A DNA stretch of 64,000 nucleotides from Mycobacterium shigaense (GCF_002356315.1 NZ_AP018164.1:2232001-2296000), one strand, 5' to 3'; numbered from the stretch's first letter, positions 1 to 10,190 are shown. Translations and numbers: made by a program. The notes: a model not told the origin generated them from the sequence alone.

Positions 1-861
1 GTGCACGTCTCCGACCAGGTAGCCGACGGCGGGCACATCGGTGGCGCCGAAGGTCAGCTCGCACGTGGGGGAGGACTTGATGCCCATCTTGTGTTCCAGC
101 CCGGTGGCGAAAACGCCGTTGCGGGCGCCGAGTTCGAACGTCTCGGGATCGAAGAGGTACTCGGGCACGTAGAACAGGCTCAGTCCCTTGGTGCCGGGGC
201 CCGCGCCCTCGGGCCGGGCCAGCACCAGGTGGAAGATGTTGTCGGCGCTGTCGCCGACGTCCCCACCGGAGATGAATCGCTTGACCCCCTCGATGTGCCA
301 AGTGCCGTCGGGCTGTGCGACGGCCTTGGCTCGGCCCGCCCCGACGTCGGAACCCGCGTCGGGCTCGGTGAGCACCATGGTCGCAGCCCAGCCCCGCTCC
401 ACGCCCTCGGCCGCCCAGCGCTTCTGCTCCTCATTGCCCTCGACGTAGAGCGCTTCGGCCATCAGCGGGCCGAGGCTGAAGAAGTTCGCGGAGGGATTGG
501 CGCAAAAGATCATCTCGTTGACCGCCCAGGCCAGCGGCGCCGGCGCGGCCATGCCCCCGATCGCCTCGTCGATGCTGAGGCGCCACCAGCCGGCCTCTCG
601 GATCGCCTGCACGGTTTTCACCAGCTCGGGCGCCACGCTGATGGTGTGGGTGTCCGGATCGAATACCGGTGGATTGCGGTCGGCGAAGCCAAACGACTCG
701 GCGACGGGCCCCTCTGCGAAGCGGGCGGCCTCGTCCAGGATCGTCCGCACGGTGTCGGCGTCGAGTTCGGCGTAGTCATCTTCGCCGAGAACGGCGCCGA
801 CATCCAGTACTTCGAAGAGGTTGAATTCGAGATCACGCACGTTAGCGATGTAGTGGCCCAA
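1..861 (-). CDS. fadE15: Acyl-CoA dehydrogenase, FadE15-like (3' part outside window)
   Basis: This is the N-terminal 287 codons of an acyl-CoA dehydrogenase that would catalyse FAD-dependent alpha,beta-dehydrogenation of an acyl-CoA in the cytosol. The reverse strand reads continuously from a TTG at 861, preceded by GGGAGA, to the window edge with no stop. The product begins [20 protein letters not shown] and contains the family segment [13 protein letters not shown] near residue 165, where the flavin and substrate are bound, then RFISGGD. The catalytic C-terminal part lies outside. The start resembles what I remember of M. tuberculosis FadE15, and the neighbouring trxA-echA12 order agrees. 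It is divergent from trxA. The protein family is secure; the FadE number rests on synteny. Confidence 0.85.
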   Translation of the reverse strand, partial: MGHYIANVRDLEFNLFEVLDVGAVLGEDDYAELDADTVRTILDEAARFAEGPVAESFGFADRNPPVFDPDTHTISVAPELVKTVQAIREAGWWRLSIDEAIGGMAAPAPLAWAVNEMIFCANPSANFFSLGPLMAEALYVEGNEEQKRWAAEGVERGWAATMVLTEPDAGSDVGAGRAKAVAQPDGTWHIEGVKRFISGGDVGDSADNIFHLVLARPEGAGPGTKGLSLFYVPEYLFDPETFELGARNGVFATGLEHKMGIKSSPTCELTFGATDVPAVGYLVGDVH

Positions 862-1187
862 GGCTTCTCCCGTTGTGGTCCCCTGAATGGTTCCCGCCGC
901 CGACGGCGCAACAGCCTCAGTGTGAGCCAGGGGGGAAAACGTACGCAACCGTAACCTCGATCGGCACGTCGCACCACCGACAGGCCGCTGGCGCGGTGGG
1001 TGACGCCGCTGAATCGAATAGCCTTCTGCTGCAAGGCAATTCATTCGCACAGGGTGGTCAAGTGTCGCACCGGCCCGGTCGGCCCCGATCCGCGCCAAAC
1101 GACCCCGGCTGTGACGCGCTCCACACGCTGGCGGCGGTCGCGGCGAACGCCGGGAACATCCCGGCGCCCTGGGCCGTTGAGCCGAAT
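862..1187. other. Intergenic region between divergent fadE15 and trxA
   Basis: These 326 bases separate two divergent genes and should hold both promoters. An open frame runs through it into trxA, but it has no thioredoxin-like residues before the GTG at 1188 and is not counted as coding. I see no clear hairpin, repeat or small gene. In M. tuberculosis, as remembered, ctpD lies just upstream of trxA; it is not here. Confidence 0.5.
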
Positions 1188-1538
1188 GTGACAACACGCG
1201 ATCTCACCACAGAGCAGTTCAACGAAACCATCGAGGGCAACGACATCGTCCTCGTGGACTTCTGGGCGTCCTGGTGCGGACCATGCCGGCAGTTTGCGCC
1301 GACCTTCCAGGCGTCGTCGGAGAAACACCCCGACGTCGTGTACGCCAAGGTCGACACCGAGGCCGAGCAGCAGCTCGCCGCCGCCGCCCAGATCCGGTCC
1401 ATCCCGACGCTGATGGCGTTCAAGAAGGGCAAGCTGGTGTTCAACCAGGCCGGGGCGTTGCCCGCGCCGGCCCTCGAGGACCTGGTGCAGCAAATCAAGG
1501 CCTTCGACGTCGACGCCGCACAGGCCGAGCAAGCCTGA
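1188..1538 (+). CDS. trxA: Thioredoxin
   Basis: A 116-residue cytosolic thioredoxin, of normal length for the family. The redox motif WCGPC sits at residues 29-33, with Cys30 and Cys33 as the dithiol pair. The cis-proline motif SIPT follows in the second half, and GKL comes next as expected. The GTG start at 1188 gives the product [11 protein letters not shown], which matches the start remembered for M. tuberculosis TrxA; the longer open frame upstream has no family similarity. No thioredoxin reductase gene is adjacent, so electrons must come from a reductase elsewhere. The next gene, an enoyl-CoA hydratase, follows after 59 bases. Confidence 0.9.
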   Translation: MTTRDLTTEQFNETIEGNDIVLVDFWASWCGPCRQFAPTFQASSEKHPDVVYAKVDTEAEQQLAAAAQIRSIPTLMAFKKGKLVFNQAGALPAPALEDLVQQIKAFDVDAAQAEQA

Positions 1539-1597
1539 CGCGTCGCTGACGCCGCGCCCGAATAGGCGCACGCCGAGGTCCGCGCTACCGTTCACGG

Positions 1598-2407
1598 GTG
1601 AGTTTGGTACTCGTTGAGCAGCCGCGACCCGGCGTTGCGCTGATAACCCTGAACCGGCCCGAGCGAATGAACTCCATGGCGTTCGACGTCATGGTGCCGC
1701 TCAAAGAAGCCCTCGACAAGGTCAACTACGACAATTCGGTGCGGGTGGTGGTGCTGACCGGGGCGGGCCGGGGATTCTCCTCGGGCGCTGACCACAAGTC
1801 CGCCGGCTCGGTGCCCAACGTCGACGGGTTGACCCGACCCAGCTATGCACTGCGCTCCATGCAGGTCCTCGACGACGTCATCATGACGCTGCGGCGCCTG
1901 CACCAGCCGGTGATCGCGGCGGTCAACGGCGCCGCCATCGGCGGGGGGCTGTGTCTGGCGCTGGCCGCCGACATCCGGGTGGCGTCCGCCGGTGCCTACT
2001 TCCGGGCGGCAGGCATCAACAACGGGTTGACGGCCAGCGAACTGGGGCTCAGCTACCTGTTGCCCAGGGCGATCGGCTCGTCGCGGGCGTTCGAGATCAT
2101 GCTGACGGGCCGTGACGTCACCGCCGAGGAAGCCGAACGTATCGGGCTGGTGTCGTGTCAGGTGCCCGAGGAGCAGCTGCTGGACACCTGCTATGCGATC
2201 GCCGCGCGCATCGCCGCCTTCTCCCGGCCCGGGATCGAGTTGACCAAGCGCACACTGTGGAGTGGGCTGGACGCCGGTAGCCTGGAAGCACACATGCAAG
2301 CCGAAGGCTTGGGACAGCTTTTCGTCCGATTGCTCACCGCCAACTTCGAAGAAGCGGTCGCCGCGCGCTCCGAGCGCCGGCCCCCGGTGTTCACCGACGA
2401 CAAGTAA
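1598..2407 (+). CDS. echA12: Enoyl-CoA hydratase/isomerase family protein, EchA12-like
   Basis: A 269-residue crotonase-fold protein, a normal length for a single-domain enoyl-CoA hydratase. The oxyanion-hole segments are visible as GRGFSSGADHKSAG (about residues 60-73) and NGAAIGGGLCLALAADIRVAS (about 110-130). It probably hydrates or isomerises a 2-enoyl-CoA in fatty-acid breakdown; the substrate cannot be read from sequence. The GTG start at 1598 immediately yields the crotonase N-terminal strand. It lies 32 bases before an ABC-F gene on the same strand, as in M. tuberculosis from memory. Confidence 0.85.
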   Translation: MSLVLVEQPRPGVALITLNRPERMNSMAFDVMVPLKEALDKVNYDNSVRVVVLTGAGRGFSSGADHKSAGSVPNVDGLTRPSYALRSMQVLDDVIMTLRRLHQPVIAAVNGAAIGGGLCLALAADIRVASAGAYFRAAGINNGLTASELGLSYLLPRAIGSSRAFEIMLTGRDVTAEEAERIGLVSCQVPEEQLLDTCYAIAARIAAFSRPGIELTKRTLWSGLDAGSLEAHMQAEGLGQLFVRLLTANFEEAVAARSERRPPVFTDDK

Positions 2408-2439
2408 ACGAACGCACGCAATGGAGGAGGAGAGCGATC

Positions 2440-4068
2440 GTGATCACCGCGACGGACCTTGAGGTCCGCGCCGGCGCGCGCATCCTGCTCTCACCCGACG
2501 GTCCCGACCTGCGGATCCAGCCCGGCGACCGCATCGGGCTGGTCGGGCGCAACGGGGCGGGCAAGACCACCACGTTGCGCATCCTGGCGGGCGAGAGCCA
2601 GCCGTATGCCGGCTCGGTCAGCCGTACCGGCGAAATCGGTTATCTCCCACAGGATCCCAAAGAGGGTGACCTTGATGTGCTGGCCCGCGACCGGGTGCTG
2701 TCGGCCCGCGGGCTCGACGTGCTGCTCACCGATTTGGAGAAGCAGCAGGCGTTGATGGCCGAGGTCGCCGACGACGACGCGCGCGACCGTGCGATCCGCC
2801 GGTATGGCCAGCTCGAAGAGCAGTTCGTGGCCTTGGGTGGCTACACGGCCGAAAGCGAAGCCGGCCGCATCTGTGCCAGCCTCGGCCTGCCCGACCGTAT
2901 CCTCACCCAGCAGCTGCGCACCCTGTCCGGGGGTCAGCGGCGCCGGGTGGAACTGGCGCGAATCCTGTTCGCCGCGTCGGAGTCCGGGGCCGGGTCGTCG
3001 ACGACACTGCTGCTGGACGAGCCGACCAACCACCTCGACGCGGATTCCATCGGCTGGCTGCGGACGTTCCTGCAATCGCACACCGGCGGGTTGGTGGTGA
3101 TCAGCCACAACGTCGAACTGATCGCCGACGTCGTCAACCGGGTGTGGTTCCTGGACGCCGTGCGCGGCGAGGTCGACGTCTACAACATGGGCTGGCAGAA
3201 GTACCTCGATGCCCGCGCCACCGACGAACAGCGCCGCCGCCGGGAACGCGCCAACGCCGAACGCAAAGCTGCGGCGCTGCGCAACCAGGCCGCCAAGCTG
3301 GGCGCCAAGGCCACCAAAGCCGTTGCGGCCCAGAATATGTTGCGCCGTGCCGACCGGATGATCGCCGCTCTCGACGCGGAGCGCGTCGCCGACAAGGTGG
3401 CCCGGATCAAGTTCCCGACGCCGGCCCCGTGCGGGCGAACCCCGTTGGTGGCCAAAGGGCTGAGCAAGTCCTACGGGTCGCTCGAGGTATTCACCGGCGT
3501 CGATCTGGCCATCGACCGCGGTTCGCGGGTGGTGGTGCTGGGACTCAACGGCGCGGGCAAGACCACGCTGCTGCGGTTGCTGGCCGGCACCGAGACCCCC
3601 GACACCGGCGGACTGGAGCCCGGACACGGTTTGCGCATGGGCTATTTCGCGCAGGAGCACGACACCATCGACAACGACGCGACGGTGTGGGAAAACATCC
3701 GTCACGCTGCGCCCGAGTCGGGCGAGCAGGAACTGCGCGGCCTGCTCGGCGCGTTCATGTTCAGCGGCCCGCAACTCGAGCAGCCGGCGGGCACGCTGTC
3801 CGGCGGGGAGAAGACGCGGCTGGCGCTGGCCGGCCTGGTGGCGTCGACCGCCAACGTGCTGCTGCTCGACGAGCCGACCAACAATCTCGACCCCGCTTCG
3901 CGCGAACAGGTTCTCGACGCGTTACGCAGCTACCAGGGTGCGGTGGTGCTGGTGACGCACGACCCCGGGGCGGCCGAGGCCCTCGACCCCCAACGGGTGG
4001 TGCTGTTGCCGGACGGCACCGAGGATTACTGGTCCGCCGAATACCGGGATCTCATCGAGCTGGCCTGA
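2440..4068 (+). CDS. ABC-F family ATPase (Rv1473-like)
   Basis: A 542-residue soluble protein with two ABC ATPase domains and no membrane segment, the ABC-F layout. Domain 1 has Walker A GRNGAGKTT (36-44), signature LSGGQRRRVELA and Walker B LLLDEPTNHLD. An Arg/Ala-rich linker follows around residues 265-320. Domain 2 has GLNGAGKTT, LSGGEKTRLALA and LLLDEPTNNLD. ABC-F proteins act on ribosomes, as translation factors or in protection against ribosome-targeting antibiotics; which applies here is not evident. The GTG start at 2440 follows a strong GGAGGAGGAG ribosome-binding site. Confidence 0.9.
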   Translation: MITATDLEVRAGARILLSPDGPDLRIQPGDRIGLVGRNGAGKTTTLRILAGESQPYAGSVSRTGEIGYLPQDPKEGDLDVLARDRVLSARGLDVLLTDLEKQQALMAEVADDDARDRAIRRYGQLEEQFVALGGYTAESEAGRICASLGLPDRILTQQLRTLSGGQRRRVELARILFAASESGAGSSTTLLLDEPTNHLDADSIGWLRTFLQSHTGGLVVISHNVELIADVVNRVWFLDAVRGEVDVYNMGWQKYLDARATDEQRRRRERANAERKAAALRNQAAKLGAKATKAVAAQNMLRRADRMIAALDAERVADKVARIKFPTPAPCGRTPLVAKGLSKSYGSLEVFTGVDLAIDRGSRVVVLGLNGAGKTTLLRLLAGTETPDTGGLEPGHGLRMGYFAQEHDTIDNDATVWENIRHAAPESGEQELRGLLGAFMFSGPQLEQPAGTLSGGEKTRLALAGLVASTANVLLLDEPTNNLDPASREQVLDALRSYQGAVVLVTHDPGAAEALDPQRVVLLPDGTEDYWSAEYRDLIELA

Positions 4069-4152
4069 GATCGATTCGGCGAAAGCCGCGACACGGTCGG
4101 CGTTTGTTCTTACTCTGGGTGCTTGCCCTCGTGTTCACGCGTGGAGGTGCCC

Positions 4153-4344
4153 GTGCGCAAGTCGAAGAAGACCCGCGATGAGTTACTGCTCGAGCTACGC
4201 AGCGCCTACGAGCGCGGAGCCAGCATTCGCACGTTAGTCGCCGCCACCGGCAGATCGTATGGCTCGATCCACAGCATGCTGGTCGAATCGGGCACCGCCC
4301 TGCGGGGGCGCGGCGGCCCCAACCACACGACGCGTCCCCGTTAG
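4153..4344 (+). CDS. Small helix-turn-helix protein (Rv1473A-like)
   Basis: A 63-residue basic protein. The sequence SIRTLVAATGRSYGSIHSML forms a helix-turn-helix of the type that reads DNA, and the ends are Lys/Arg-rich. The GTG at 4153 has GGAGG five bases upstream and is preferred over an upstream in-frame ATG at 4123. It ends convergently on the TetR gene with a 4-base overlap of stop codons. It is probably a small DNA-binding regulator; the target is unknown. Confidence 0.75.
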   Translation: MRKSKKTRDELLLELRSAYERGASIRTLVAATGRSYGSIHSMLVESGTALRGRGGPNHTTRPR

Positions 4345-4937
4345 GCGGTCGTGTCCTCGGCCGGCTCTCCAGAGTCCTTGCGGCGCACCGAGTTTTCGAC
4401 CAGGTCGAGGACCGCGGCCAGCCGCCGGGGATCTTCGCCGGAGGCCAGCCGGGCCACCAATCCGTCCAGCACCAGTTCCAGGTAGCACTGCAACACGTCC
4501 CCGGGCACGTCGTCGCGCACCCGCTGTGCCTCTTTCTGCCGTTGCAACCGATGGTGGGTCGCGGCGGCCAGTTCGGCGGAACGCTCGGACCAGCCGCGGT
4601 TGAACGCGGGGTCGTTGCGCAGCTTGCGCGCAATCTCCAGCCGGGTGGCCAGCCAGTCGAACTGTTCGGGTGCCGCCAGCATGTCGCGCATCACCTGGAT
4701 CAGACCCTCGCGGGCGGCGACGTCGGCCATCCGTTCGGCATCCTCGTGGGCAAGGGCGAAGAACAGCGCGTCCTTGTCCCGGAAGTGATGGAAGATCGCG
4801 CCGCGCGACATCCCGATCGACTGCTCCAGGCGCCGGACCGTCGCGCGGTCGTAGCCGTGTTCGGCAAAGCAATGGCGAGCACCGTCGAGGATCTGGCGGC
4901 GGCGCGCCGCCAGATGGTCCTCGCTGACTTTTGGCAC
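4341..4937 (-). CDS. TetR-family regulator downstream of aconitase (AcnR-like)
   Basis: A 198-residue TetR-type repressor. The N-terminal DNA-binding domain spans about residues 12-60, with the helix-turn-helix YDRATVRRLEQSIGMSRGAIFHHF and the following family residues KDALF. The C-terminal half should form the ligand and dimer domain. It begins 19 bases after acn on the same strand, so the two are probably cotranscribed. The acn-TetR arrangement is that of the aconitase repressor AcnR of Corynebacterium and of Rv1474c in M. tuberculosis. Repression of acn is therefore inferred from context and known family members. Confidence 0.85.
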   Translation of the reverse strand: MPKVSEDHLAARRRQILDGARHCFAEHGYDRATVRRLEQSIGMSRGAIFHHFRDKDALFFALAHEDAERMADVAAREGLIQVMRDMLAAPEQFDWLATRLEIARKLRNDPAFNRGWSERSAELAAATHHRLQRQKEAQRVRDDVPGDVLQCYLELVLDGLVARLASGEDPRRLAAVLDLVENSVRRKDSGEPAEDTTA

Positions 4938-4956
4938 GGGAGGGTTGGCCGGCCGG

Positions 4957-7785
4957 CTAGCCCGACTTGAGCATGTTGCGCAAGACGTACTGCAGGATGC
5001 CGCCGTTGCGGTAGTAGTCGGCCTCGCCGGGTGTGTCGATGCGCACGACCGCGTCGAATTCGACCGCGTTTTTGTCGGCGTCCGAACCCTCCTTGGCGGC
5101 CTTGACGTGCACCGTCTTGGGCGTCTTGCCGTTGTTGAGCTCTTCGATTCCGGTGATCTCGAAGACCTCGGTGCCGTCCAGCCCCAGCTCCTGGGCCGAC
5201 TTGCCCGCGGGGAACTGCAACGGGATGACGCCCATGCCGATCAGGTTGGAGCGGTGGATGCGCTCGAACGACTCGGCGATCACCGCGCGGACGCCCAGCA
5301 GTCGGGTTCCCTTGGCCGCCCAGTCACGTGAGGAGCCCGACCCGTACTCCTTACCACCCAGCACCACCAGCGGAATGTCTTGTGCCGCATAGTTTTGCGC
5401 CGCGTCGTAGATGAAGGCCTGCGGGCCCCCGTCCTGAGTGAAGTCACGGGTGTAGCCGCCCGACACGTCGTCGAGCAGCAGGTTGCGCAGCCGGATGTTG
5501 GCGAACGTGCCGCGAATCATCACCTCGTGGTTACCGCGGCGGGAACCAAAGGAGTTGTAGTCCTTGCGGTCGACGCCGTGCTCGTCGAGGTATTGCGCGG
5601 CCGGGGTGCCCGGCTTGATGCTGCTGGCGGGGGAGATGTGGTCGGTGGTCACCGAATCGCCGAGCAGCGCCAGCACCCGCGCGCCGGTGATGTCGGCGAC
5701 CGGCTCGGGCTCGGCGGGCATGCCCTCGAAGTACGGGGGCTTGCGCACGTACGTCGAATCCTCGTTCCACTCAAAGGTATTGCCGCTCGGCGTGGGCAGG
5801 TTGCGCCACCGCTCGTCGCCCTTGAACACGTCGCCGTAGTTCTTGGTGAACATCTCGGAGTTGATCGCCGAGGCGATCGTGTCCGAGACGTCCTGTTGCG
5901 ACGGCCAGATGTCCTTCAAATAGACGTCCTTGCCTTCTTTGTCCTTGCCCAGCGGCTGCGAATCAAAGTCGAAGTCCATCGTCCCGGCCAGCGCGTAGGC
6001 CACCACCAACGGCGGCGACGCCAGGTAGTTCATCTTCACGTCCGGGTTGATGCGACCCTCGAAGTTGCGGTTGCCGGACAGCACGGCGGTGACCGAAAGG
6101 TCGTTGTCGTTAATGGCTTTCGAAATCTCGTCCGGCAGCGGACCGGAGTTGCCGATACAAGTGGTGCAGCCGTAGCCGACCAGATAGAAGCCGAGCTTCT
6201 CCAGGTACGGCCACAGGCCGGCTTTGTCGTAGTAGTCGTTGACCACCTGGGAGCCCGGCGCCATCGTGGTCTTGACCCACGGCTTGGACGTCAGCCCCTT
6301 TTCGACGGCGTTGCGCGCCAACAGCGCGGCGCCCAGCATCACCTCGGGGTTGGAGGTGTTGGTGCACGAGGTGACGGCCGCGATCACCACCGCGCCGTGA
6401 TCGAGCACGAATTCGCCGCGCTCGCCGGACTTCACGGTCACCGGATTGCTCGGTCGGCCCTTCGCGTGAGCGGCCGCGGAGTGCACCTCGGGGACATCGT
6501 CGGCGTGGCCGTTCGACGGGGACGCCGGGTCGCTGGCCGGGAAGGTCTCCTCGACCGCCTCGTCCAACTTCGAGTAGCCCTGATCCCCGTCGCCGTCGAC
6601 GTAACTGTGAATCTGCTCGCGGAACGTGGACTTGGCGGCCGACAGCGCGATCCGGTCCTGCGGTCGCTTGGGTCCGGCGATCGACGGCACCACCGTGGAC
6701 AGGTCCAGCTCGAGGTACTCGGAGAAAGCCGGTTCGTGGTCCGGGTCGTGCCACAGGCCCTGCTCTTTGGCGTAGGCCTCGACGAGGGCCAGCTGCTCGT
6801 CGGTGCGCCCGGTGAACTTCAGGTAGGAGATGGTCTCCTCGTCGATCGGGAAAATGGCTGCTGTGGAACCGAATTCGGGGCTCATGTTGCCCAGCGTGGC
6901 GCGGTTGGCCAGCGGGACCTCCGACACGCCCTTGCCGTAGAACTCGACGAACTTACCGACCACGCCGTGCTTACGCAGCATCTCGGTGACCGTCAGCACC
7001 ACGTCGGTGGCCGTCACCGCCGGCTGGATCGCGCCGGTCAGCTTGAAGCCGACGACGCGGGGGATCAGCATCGACACCGGCTGGCCGAGCATGGCGGCTT
7101 CGGCTTCGATGCCGCCCACGCCCCATCCGAGCACACCCAGGCCGTTGACCATGGTGGTGTGCGAGTCGGTGCCCACGCAGGTGTCGGGATAGGCGACGCC
7201 GTCGCGCTGCATCACGACGCTCGCCAGGTATTCGATGTTGACCTGGTGCACGATGCCGGTGCCGGGCGGGACGACCTTGAAGTCGTCGAATGCGCCCTGG
7301 CCCCAGCGCAGGAACTGGTAGCGCTCGCCGTTGCGCTGGTATTCGATCTCGACGTTGCGCTCGAAGGCGTCCGCGGTACCGAACAGGTCGGCGATCACCG
7401 AGTGGTCGATCACCAGGTCGGCCGGCGCGAGCGGGTTGACCTTCTCCGCCTTGCCGCCGAGGTCGCCGATGGCCTCACGCATGGTGGCCAAGTCGACGAT
7501 GCACGGCACGCCGGTGAAATCCTGCATGACCACGCGGGCGGGCGTGTACTGGATCTCAATGCTGGGCTCCGCGTTGGGGTCCCAGTTCGCGATGGCCTCG
7601 ATGTGTTCCGTGGTGATATTGGCGCCGTCCTCGTTGCGCAGCAGGTTTTCGGCGAGGACCTTGAGGCTGTAGGGAAGCTTCTCGGTGTTGGGTACGGCGT
7701 CGAGACGGTAAATATCGTAAGACTTTTCGCCGACCTTCAGGGTGTCGCGGGCTCCGAACGAGTTCACTGATTCTTTACTGGTCAC
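4957..7785 (-). CDS. acn: Aconitate hydratase A
   Basis: A 942-residue AcnA/IRP-type aconitase, of normal length, that interconverts citrate and isocitrate in the TCA cycle. The iron-sulfur ligands are visible as SCTNTSNP and [13 protein letters not shown]. Other family blocks are [10 protein letters not shown] near residue 130 and the C-terminal swivelling-domain segment [18 protein letters not shown] less conserved Asp/Glu/His/Ala-rich insert lies around residues 395-450. The ATG at 7785 begins [16 protein letters not shown], typical for mycobacterial Acn. The divergent upstream gap carries candidate regulatory elements, described separately. Confidence 0.97.
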   Translation of the reverse strand: MTSKESVNSFGARDTLKVGEKSYDIYRLDAVPNTEKLPYSLKVLAENLLRNEDGANITTEHIEAIANWDPNAEPSIEIQYTPARVVMQDFTGVPCIVDLATMREAIGDLGGKAEKVNPLAPADLVIDHSVIADLFGTADAFERNVEIEYQRNGERYQFLRWGQGAFDDFKVVPPGTGIVHQVNIEYLASVVMQRDGVAYPDTCVGTDSHTTMVNGLGVLGWGVGGIEAEAAMLGQPVSMLIPRVVGFKLTGAIQPAVTATDVVLTVTEMLRKHGVVGKFVEFYGKGVSEVPLANRATLGNMSPEFGSTAAIFPIDEETISYLKFTGRTDEQLALVEAYAKEQGLWHDPDHEPAFSEYLELDLSTVVPSIAGPKRPQDRIALSAAKSTFREQIHSYVDGDGDQGYSKLDEAVEETFPASDPASPSNGHADDVPEVHSAAAHAKGRPSNPVTVKSGERGEFVLDHGAVVIAAVTSCTNTSNPEVMLGAALLARNAVEKGLTSKPWVKTTMAPGSQVVNDYYDKAGLWPYLEKLGFYLVGYGCTTCIGNSGPLPDEISKAINDNDLSVTAVLSGNRNFEGRINPDVKMNYLASPPLVVAYALAGTMDFDFDSQPLGKDKEGKDVYLKDIWPSQQDVSDTIASAINSEMFTKNYGDVFKGDERWRNLPTPSGNTFEWNEDSTYVRKPPYFEGMPAEPEPVADITGARVLALLGDSVTTDHISPASSIKPGTPAAQYLDEHGVDRKDYNSFGSRRGNHEVMIRGTFANIRLRNLLLDDVSGGYTRDFTQDGGPQAFIYDAAQNYAAQDIPLVVLGGKEYGSGSSRDWAAKGTRLLGVRAVIAESFERIHRSNLIGMGVIPLQFPAGKSAQELGLDGTEVFEITGIEELNNGKTPKTVHVKAAKEGSDADKNAVEFDAVVRIDTPGEADYYRNGGILQYVLRNMLKSG

Positions 7786-7844
7786 ATCAACTCCCTGGGA
7801 TGAAGTTTTCCCGCCGACGGGCCGTGTGGCGGTGCGGTGCTACT

Positions 7845-7872
7845 TTAACAGTACGCTTGTCCTATATATAAG
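7845..7872 (+). promoter_or_regulatory. Candidate promoter toward the 7982 gene
   Basis: TTAACA (7845-7850) and TATAAG (7867-7872) are spaced by 16 bases, close to a SigA-like -35/-10 pair. They stand about 110 bases before the GTG at 7982. The block is unusually AT-rich for this genome. A promoter for acn in the opposite direction must lie in the same gap, but I cannot place it confidently. Confidence 0.4.
7849..7864. promoter_or_regulatory. Possible AcnR-type operator
   Basis: CAGTAC, four bases, then GTCCTA. From memory, the corynebacterial AcnR site is CAGNAC-N4-GTACTG; the left half matches fully and the right half at four of six positions. It lies in the acn upstream region and overlaps the candidate promoter. 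The match is imperfect, so this is tentative. Confidence 0.3.
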
Positions 7873-7981
7873 CGGGGTCCCGTTAAGTCTTGTCGCAACG
7901 ACGCCCTCTGGTAAACCCCGGCAACCCCGCGCCGGGAAAGTCGCGTACCGTGCCTCTAGCACAGCGGCAGGAAGGTAAACC

Positions 7982-8533
7982 GTGACCGGGCCCGATTCTT
8001 TCGCCCCACTACCGCTCTACATTCCGCAAGACGTCGACATGACCGCGGTGAAGGCTCAGGTCGCCGCGACCGGGGTCAGTGCGCCGCCCGAGGCGACGCC
8101 GGGGCTGCTCGACGTCGTCCACCAAGCTCACGCCGAAGGCATCAACCTCAAGATCGTGCTGCTCGATCACAACCCGCCCAACGACACACCGCTGCGCGAT
8201 ATCTCCACCGTGGTGGGCGCCGACTATCCGGATGCCACGGTCCTGACGCTGAGCCCGAGTTACGTCGGGACCTACAGCACCCACTTTCCTCGCGTGACGC
8301 TCGAGGCGGGCGAGGACATCGCCAAGACTGGCAACCCGGTGGTCTCGGCGCAGCACTTTCTGGGCGAACTGAATTCGCCCGAGTTCCCCTGGACGGGGCT
8401 GACCATCGTCTTGCTGATCGGCGTGCTCGCCGCGGCGGTCGGTACTCGGTTCCTGCAATTGCGCAGCAGGCACGCAGCAACCTCGGCGCCAGCGTCGGAG
8501 CCTGCGCACCTCGAACCCGAAGAGCGCGCCTAG
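7982..8533 (+). CDS. Membrane-anchored protein of the Rv1476 family
   Basis: A 183-residue protein with a soluble N-terminal domain of about 135 residues, one transmembrane segment (TGLTIVLLIGVLAAAVGTRF, about 139-158) and a short charged tail. The soluble part is likely extracytoplasmic, although no signal peptide is seen. The GTG start at 7982 follows AGGAAGG. It lies directly upstream of ripA, as Rv1476 does in M. tuberculosis. Its function is unknown; the position suggests a link with the cell envelope, which is inference only. Confidence 0.75.
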   Translation: MTGPDSFAPLPLYIPQDVDMTAVKAQVAATGVSAPPEATPGLLDVVHQAHAEGINLKIVLLDHNPPNDTPLRDISTVVGADYPDATVLTLSPSYVGTYSTHFPRVTLEAGEDIAKTGNPVVSAQHFLGELNSPEFPWTGLTIVLLIGVLAAAVGTRFLQLRSRHAATSAPASEPAHLEPEERA

Positions 8534-8591
8534 CACGTCCATGCGGCTTCTGTCTGCCAAGCCGGGCGCGGCTCACGGCAAACACGCTAGG

Positions 8592-8607
8592 TCACCGTTC
8601 GGTTACA
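8592..8607 (+). promoter_or_regulatory. Direct repeat upstream of ripA, MtrA-like
   Basis: GTCAC (8592-8596) and GTTAC (8603-8607) form an imperfect direct repeat with an 11-base period, about 160 bases before ripA. The response regulator MtrA is known to bind loosely conserved GTcAC-type direct repeats and to control ripA in mycobacteria. The match here is short, so the assignment is speculative. Confidence 0.3.
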
Positions 8608-8761
8608 TTAAACGCACGTAGAAGGTTCTTTTTGGGACGAGCATTTCCCCGCCGTCGCATGTGACGTACGGTGCAAATGATGCTCATGTTGTCTCTGGCG
8701 CTTATAGAAAAAACTGTGGTTGGCGCCACCGTCCGCGTACAGCCGTAGGGGAGCTAAGTCG

Positions 8762-10190
8762 ATGGGACGCAAACTCTGGGGCTCGCCCGCGCGACCGGCC
8801 GCCCGCCTGGTCCGCCCGGTCGTGCCATCGGTGGTGTGCGTGGCGATGCTCGTGTGCACCCCCGCCCTGGCGCAGGCGGAACCCAGCGCCGACAGCATGG
8901 CCGCGCTGATCGCTAACGTGGCCAAGGCCAATCAGCGGTTGGAGAACCTGAGCGCCGAAATTCAGGCGGAGCAGGAAAGCGTCAACAAGGCCCTGGTCGA
9001 CGTGGAGAGCGCCCGGGACAACCAGACGGCCGCCCAGCACGACCTCGAGGCCAGCCAGCAGTCGGTCGCCGACGCGAACACGGCGATTGCGGCGGCCCAA
9101 CAGCGGTTCAACACCTTCGCGGCGGCCACCTATATGAACGGCCCATCGGGGAGTTACCTGACCGCGCGCAGCCCCGAGGACATCATCGCGACCGCGACCG
9201 CCGCCCGGACCCTGTCGGCGAGTTCCCAGAATGTGATGGACAACCTGCAGCGGGCGCGGACCGAGCAGGTGAACAAGGCGTCGGCGGCACGACTGGCCAA
9301 GCAGAAGGCAGACAAGGCGGCCACCGACGCGAAGGCGAGCCAGGATGCCGCCGTGGCGGCGCTGACCAATTCGAAGCAGAAATTCGACGACCAGCGTGAG
9401 CAGGTCACCCGGCTGGCCGCCGAGCGCGACGCGGCCCAGGAGAAGCTCCAGCAGGCCCAACTCGCTTCTGCCACTTGGTCGACGGGTCGGGGCGCGCCGG
9501 GCGGCCCGACGTCGGGCGACCGCTGGGATCCCGGGGCTCCGGCGTCCGCGCCGCCGGTCGGCGGCCGCAAGTGGGACGGCTGGGACCCCACGCTGCCGAT
9601 GGTGCCCAGCGCCAACGTCCCCGGCGACCCGGTGGCGGTGATCAACCAGGTCCTGGGGATCTCGGCCACTTCGACGCAGGTCACCGCCCAGATGGGGAAG
9701 GGTTTCCTGCAGCAGCTGGGCATCCTCAAACCCGATGACACCGGGATCACCAACGCTGGCGTCGGCGGGCGTATACCGCGGGTGTACGGGCGCCAAGCCT
9801 CCGAATACGTGATCCGCCGCGGTATGTCTCAGATCGGCGCCCTACTCCTGGGGCGGTGGCAACGCGGCCGGCCCGAGCCACGGAATCGATTCCGGCGCAG
9901 GGATTACCGGCTTCGACTGCTCGGGTCTGGTGCTGTACTCGTTCGCCGGGGTGGGCATCAAACTGCCGCACTACTCGGGCTCGCAGTACAACCTGGGCCG
10001 CAAGATCCCCAGTTCCCAGATGCGCCGCGGCGATGTCATCTTCTACGGTCCCGGCGGAAGCCAGCACGTGACCATCTATCTCGGCGACGGTCAGATGCTC
10101 GAGGCCCCCGATATCGGTTTGAAGGTGCGCGTCGCGCCGGTGCGTACCAGCGGGATGACGCCCTACGTGGTCCGCTACATCGAATATTAA
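8762..10190 (+). pseudogene. ripA: Peptidoglycan endopeptidase RipA, frameshifted before the catalytic domain
   Basis: RipA is a secreted NlpC/P60 hydrolase that cuts stem peptides to separate daughter cells. From the ATG at 8762 (GGGGAG upstream) the protein has a signal peptide ending near ALAQA, a long Ala/Gln/Lys-rich coiled coil (about 45-240), a Pro/Gly linker and the start of the NlpC/P60 domain (IPRVYGRQASEYVI). After ATCGGC (9833-9838) the frame breaks: two bases are missing where ripB keeps GTGCCC (Val-Pro). The rest of the domain continues in another frame, with FDCSGLVLYSF and GGSQHVTIYLG, to the stop at 10190. Restoring two bases gives about 476 residues, near the 472 remembered for M. 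tuberculosis. As written, the frame reads on into ripB to 10378. It could be a sequencing error or a real mutation. Confidence 0.85.

Noticed and set aside
1..954. Long plus-strand open frame over the fadE15 region
   Set aside because: It is the shadow of the acyl-CoA dehydrogenase on the minus strand, which has clear family motifs; the plus product has none.
5380..7770. 796-codon plus-strand frame opposite acn
   Set aside because: The product is His/Arg/Val-rich without domains; it is an effect of GC-rich codon structure opposite aconitase.
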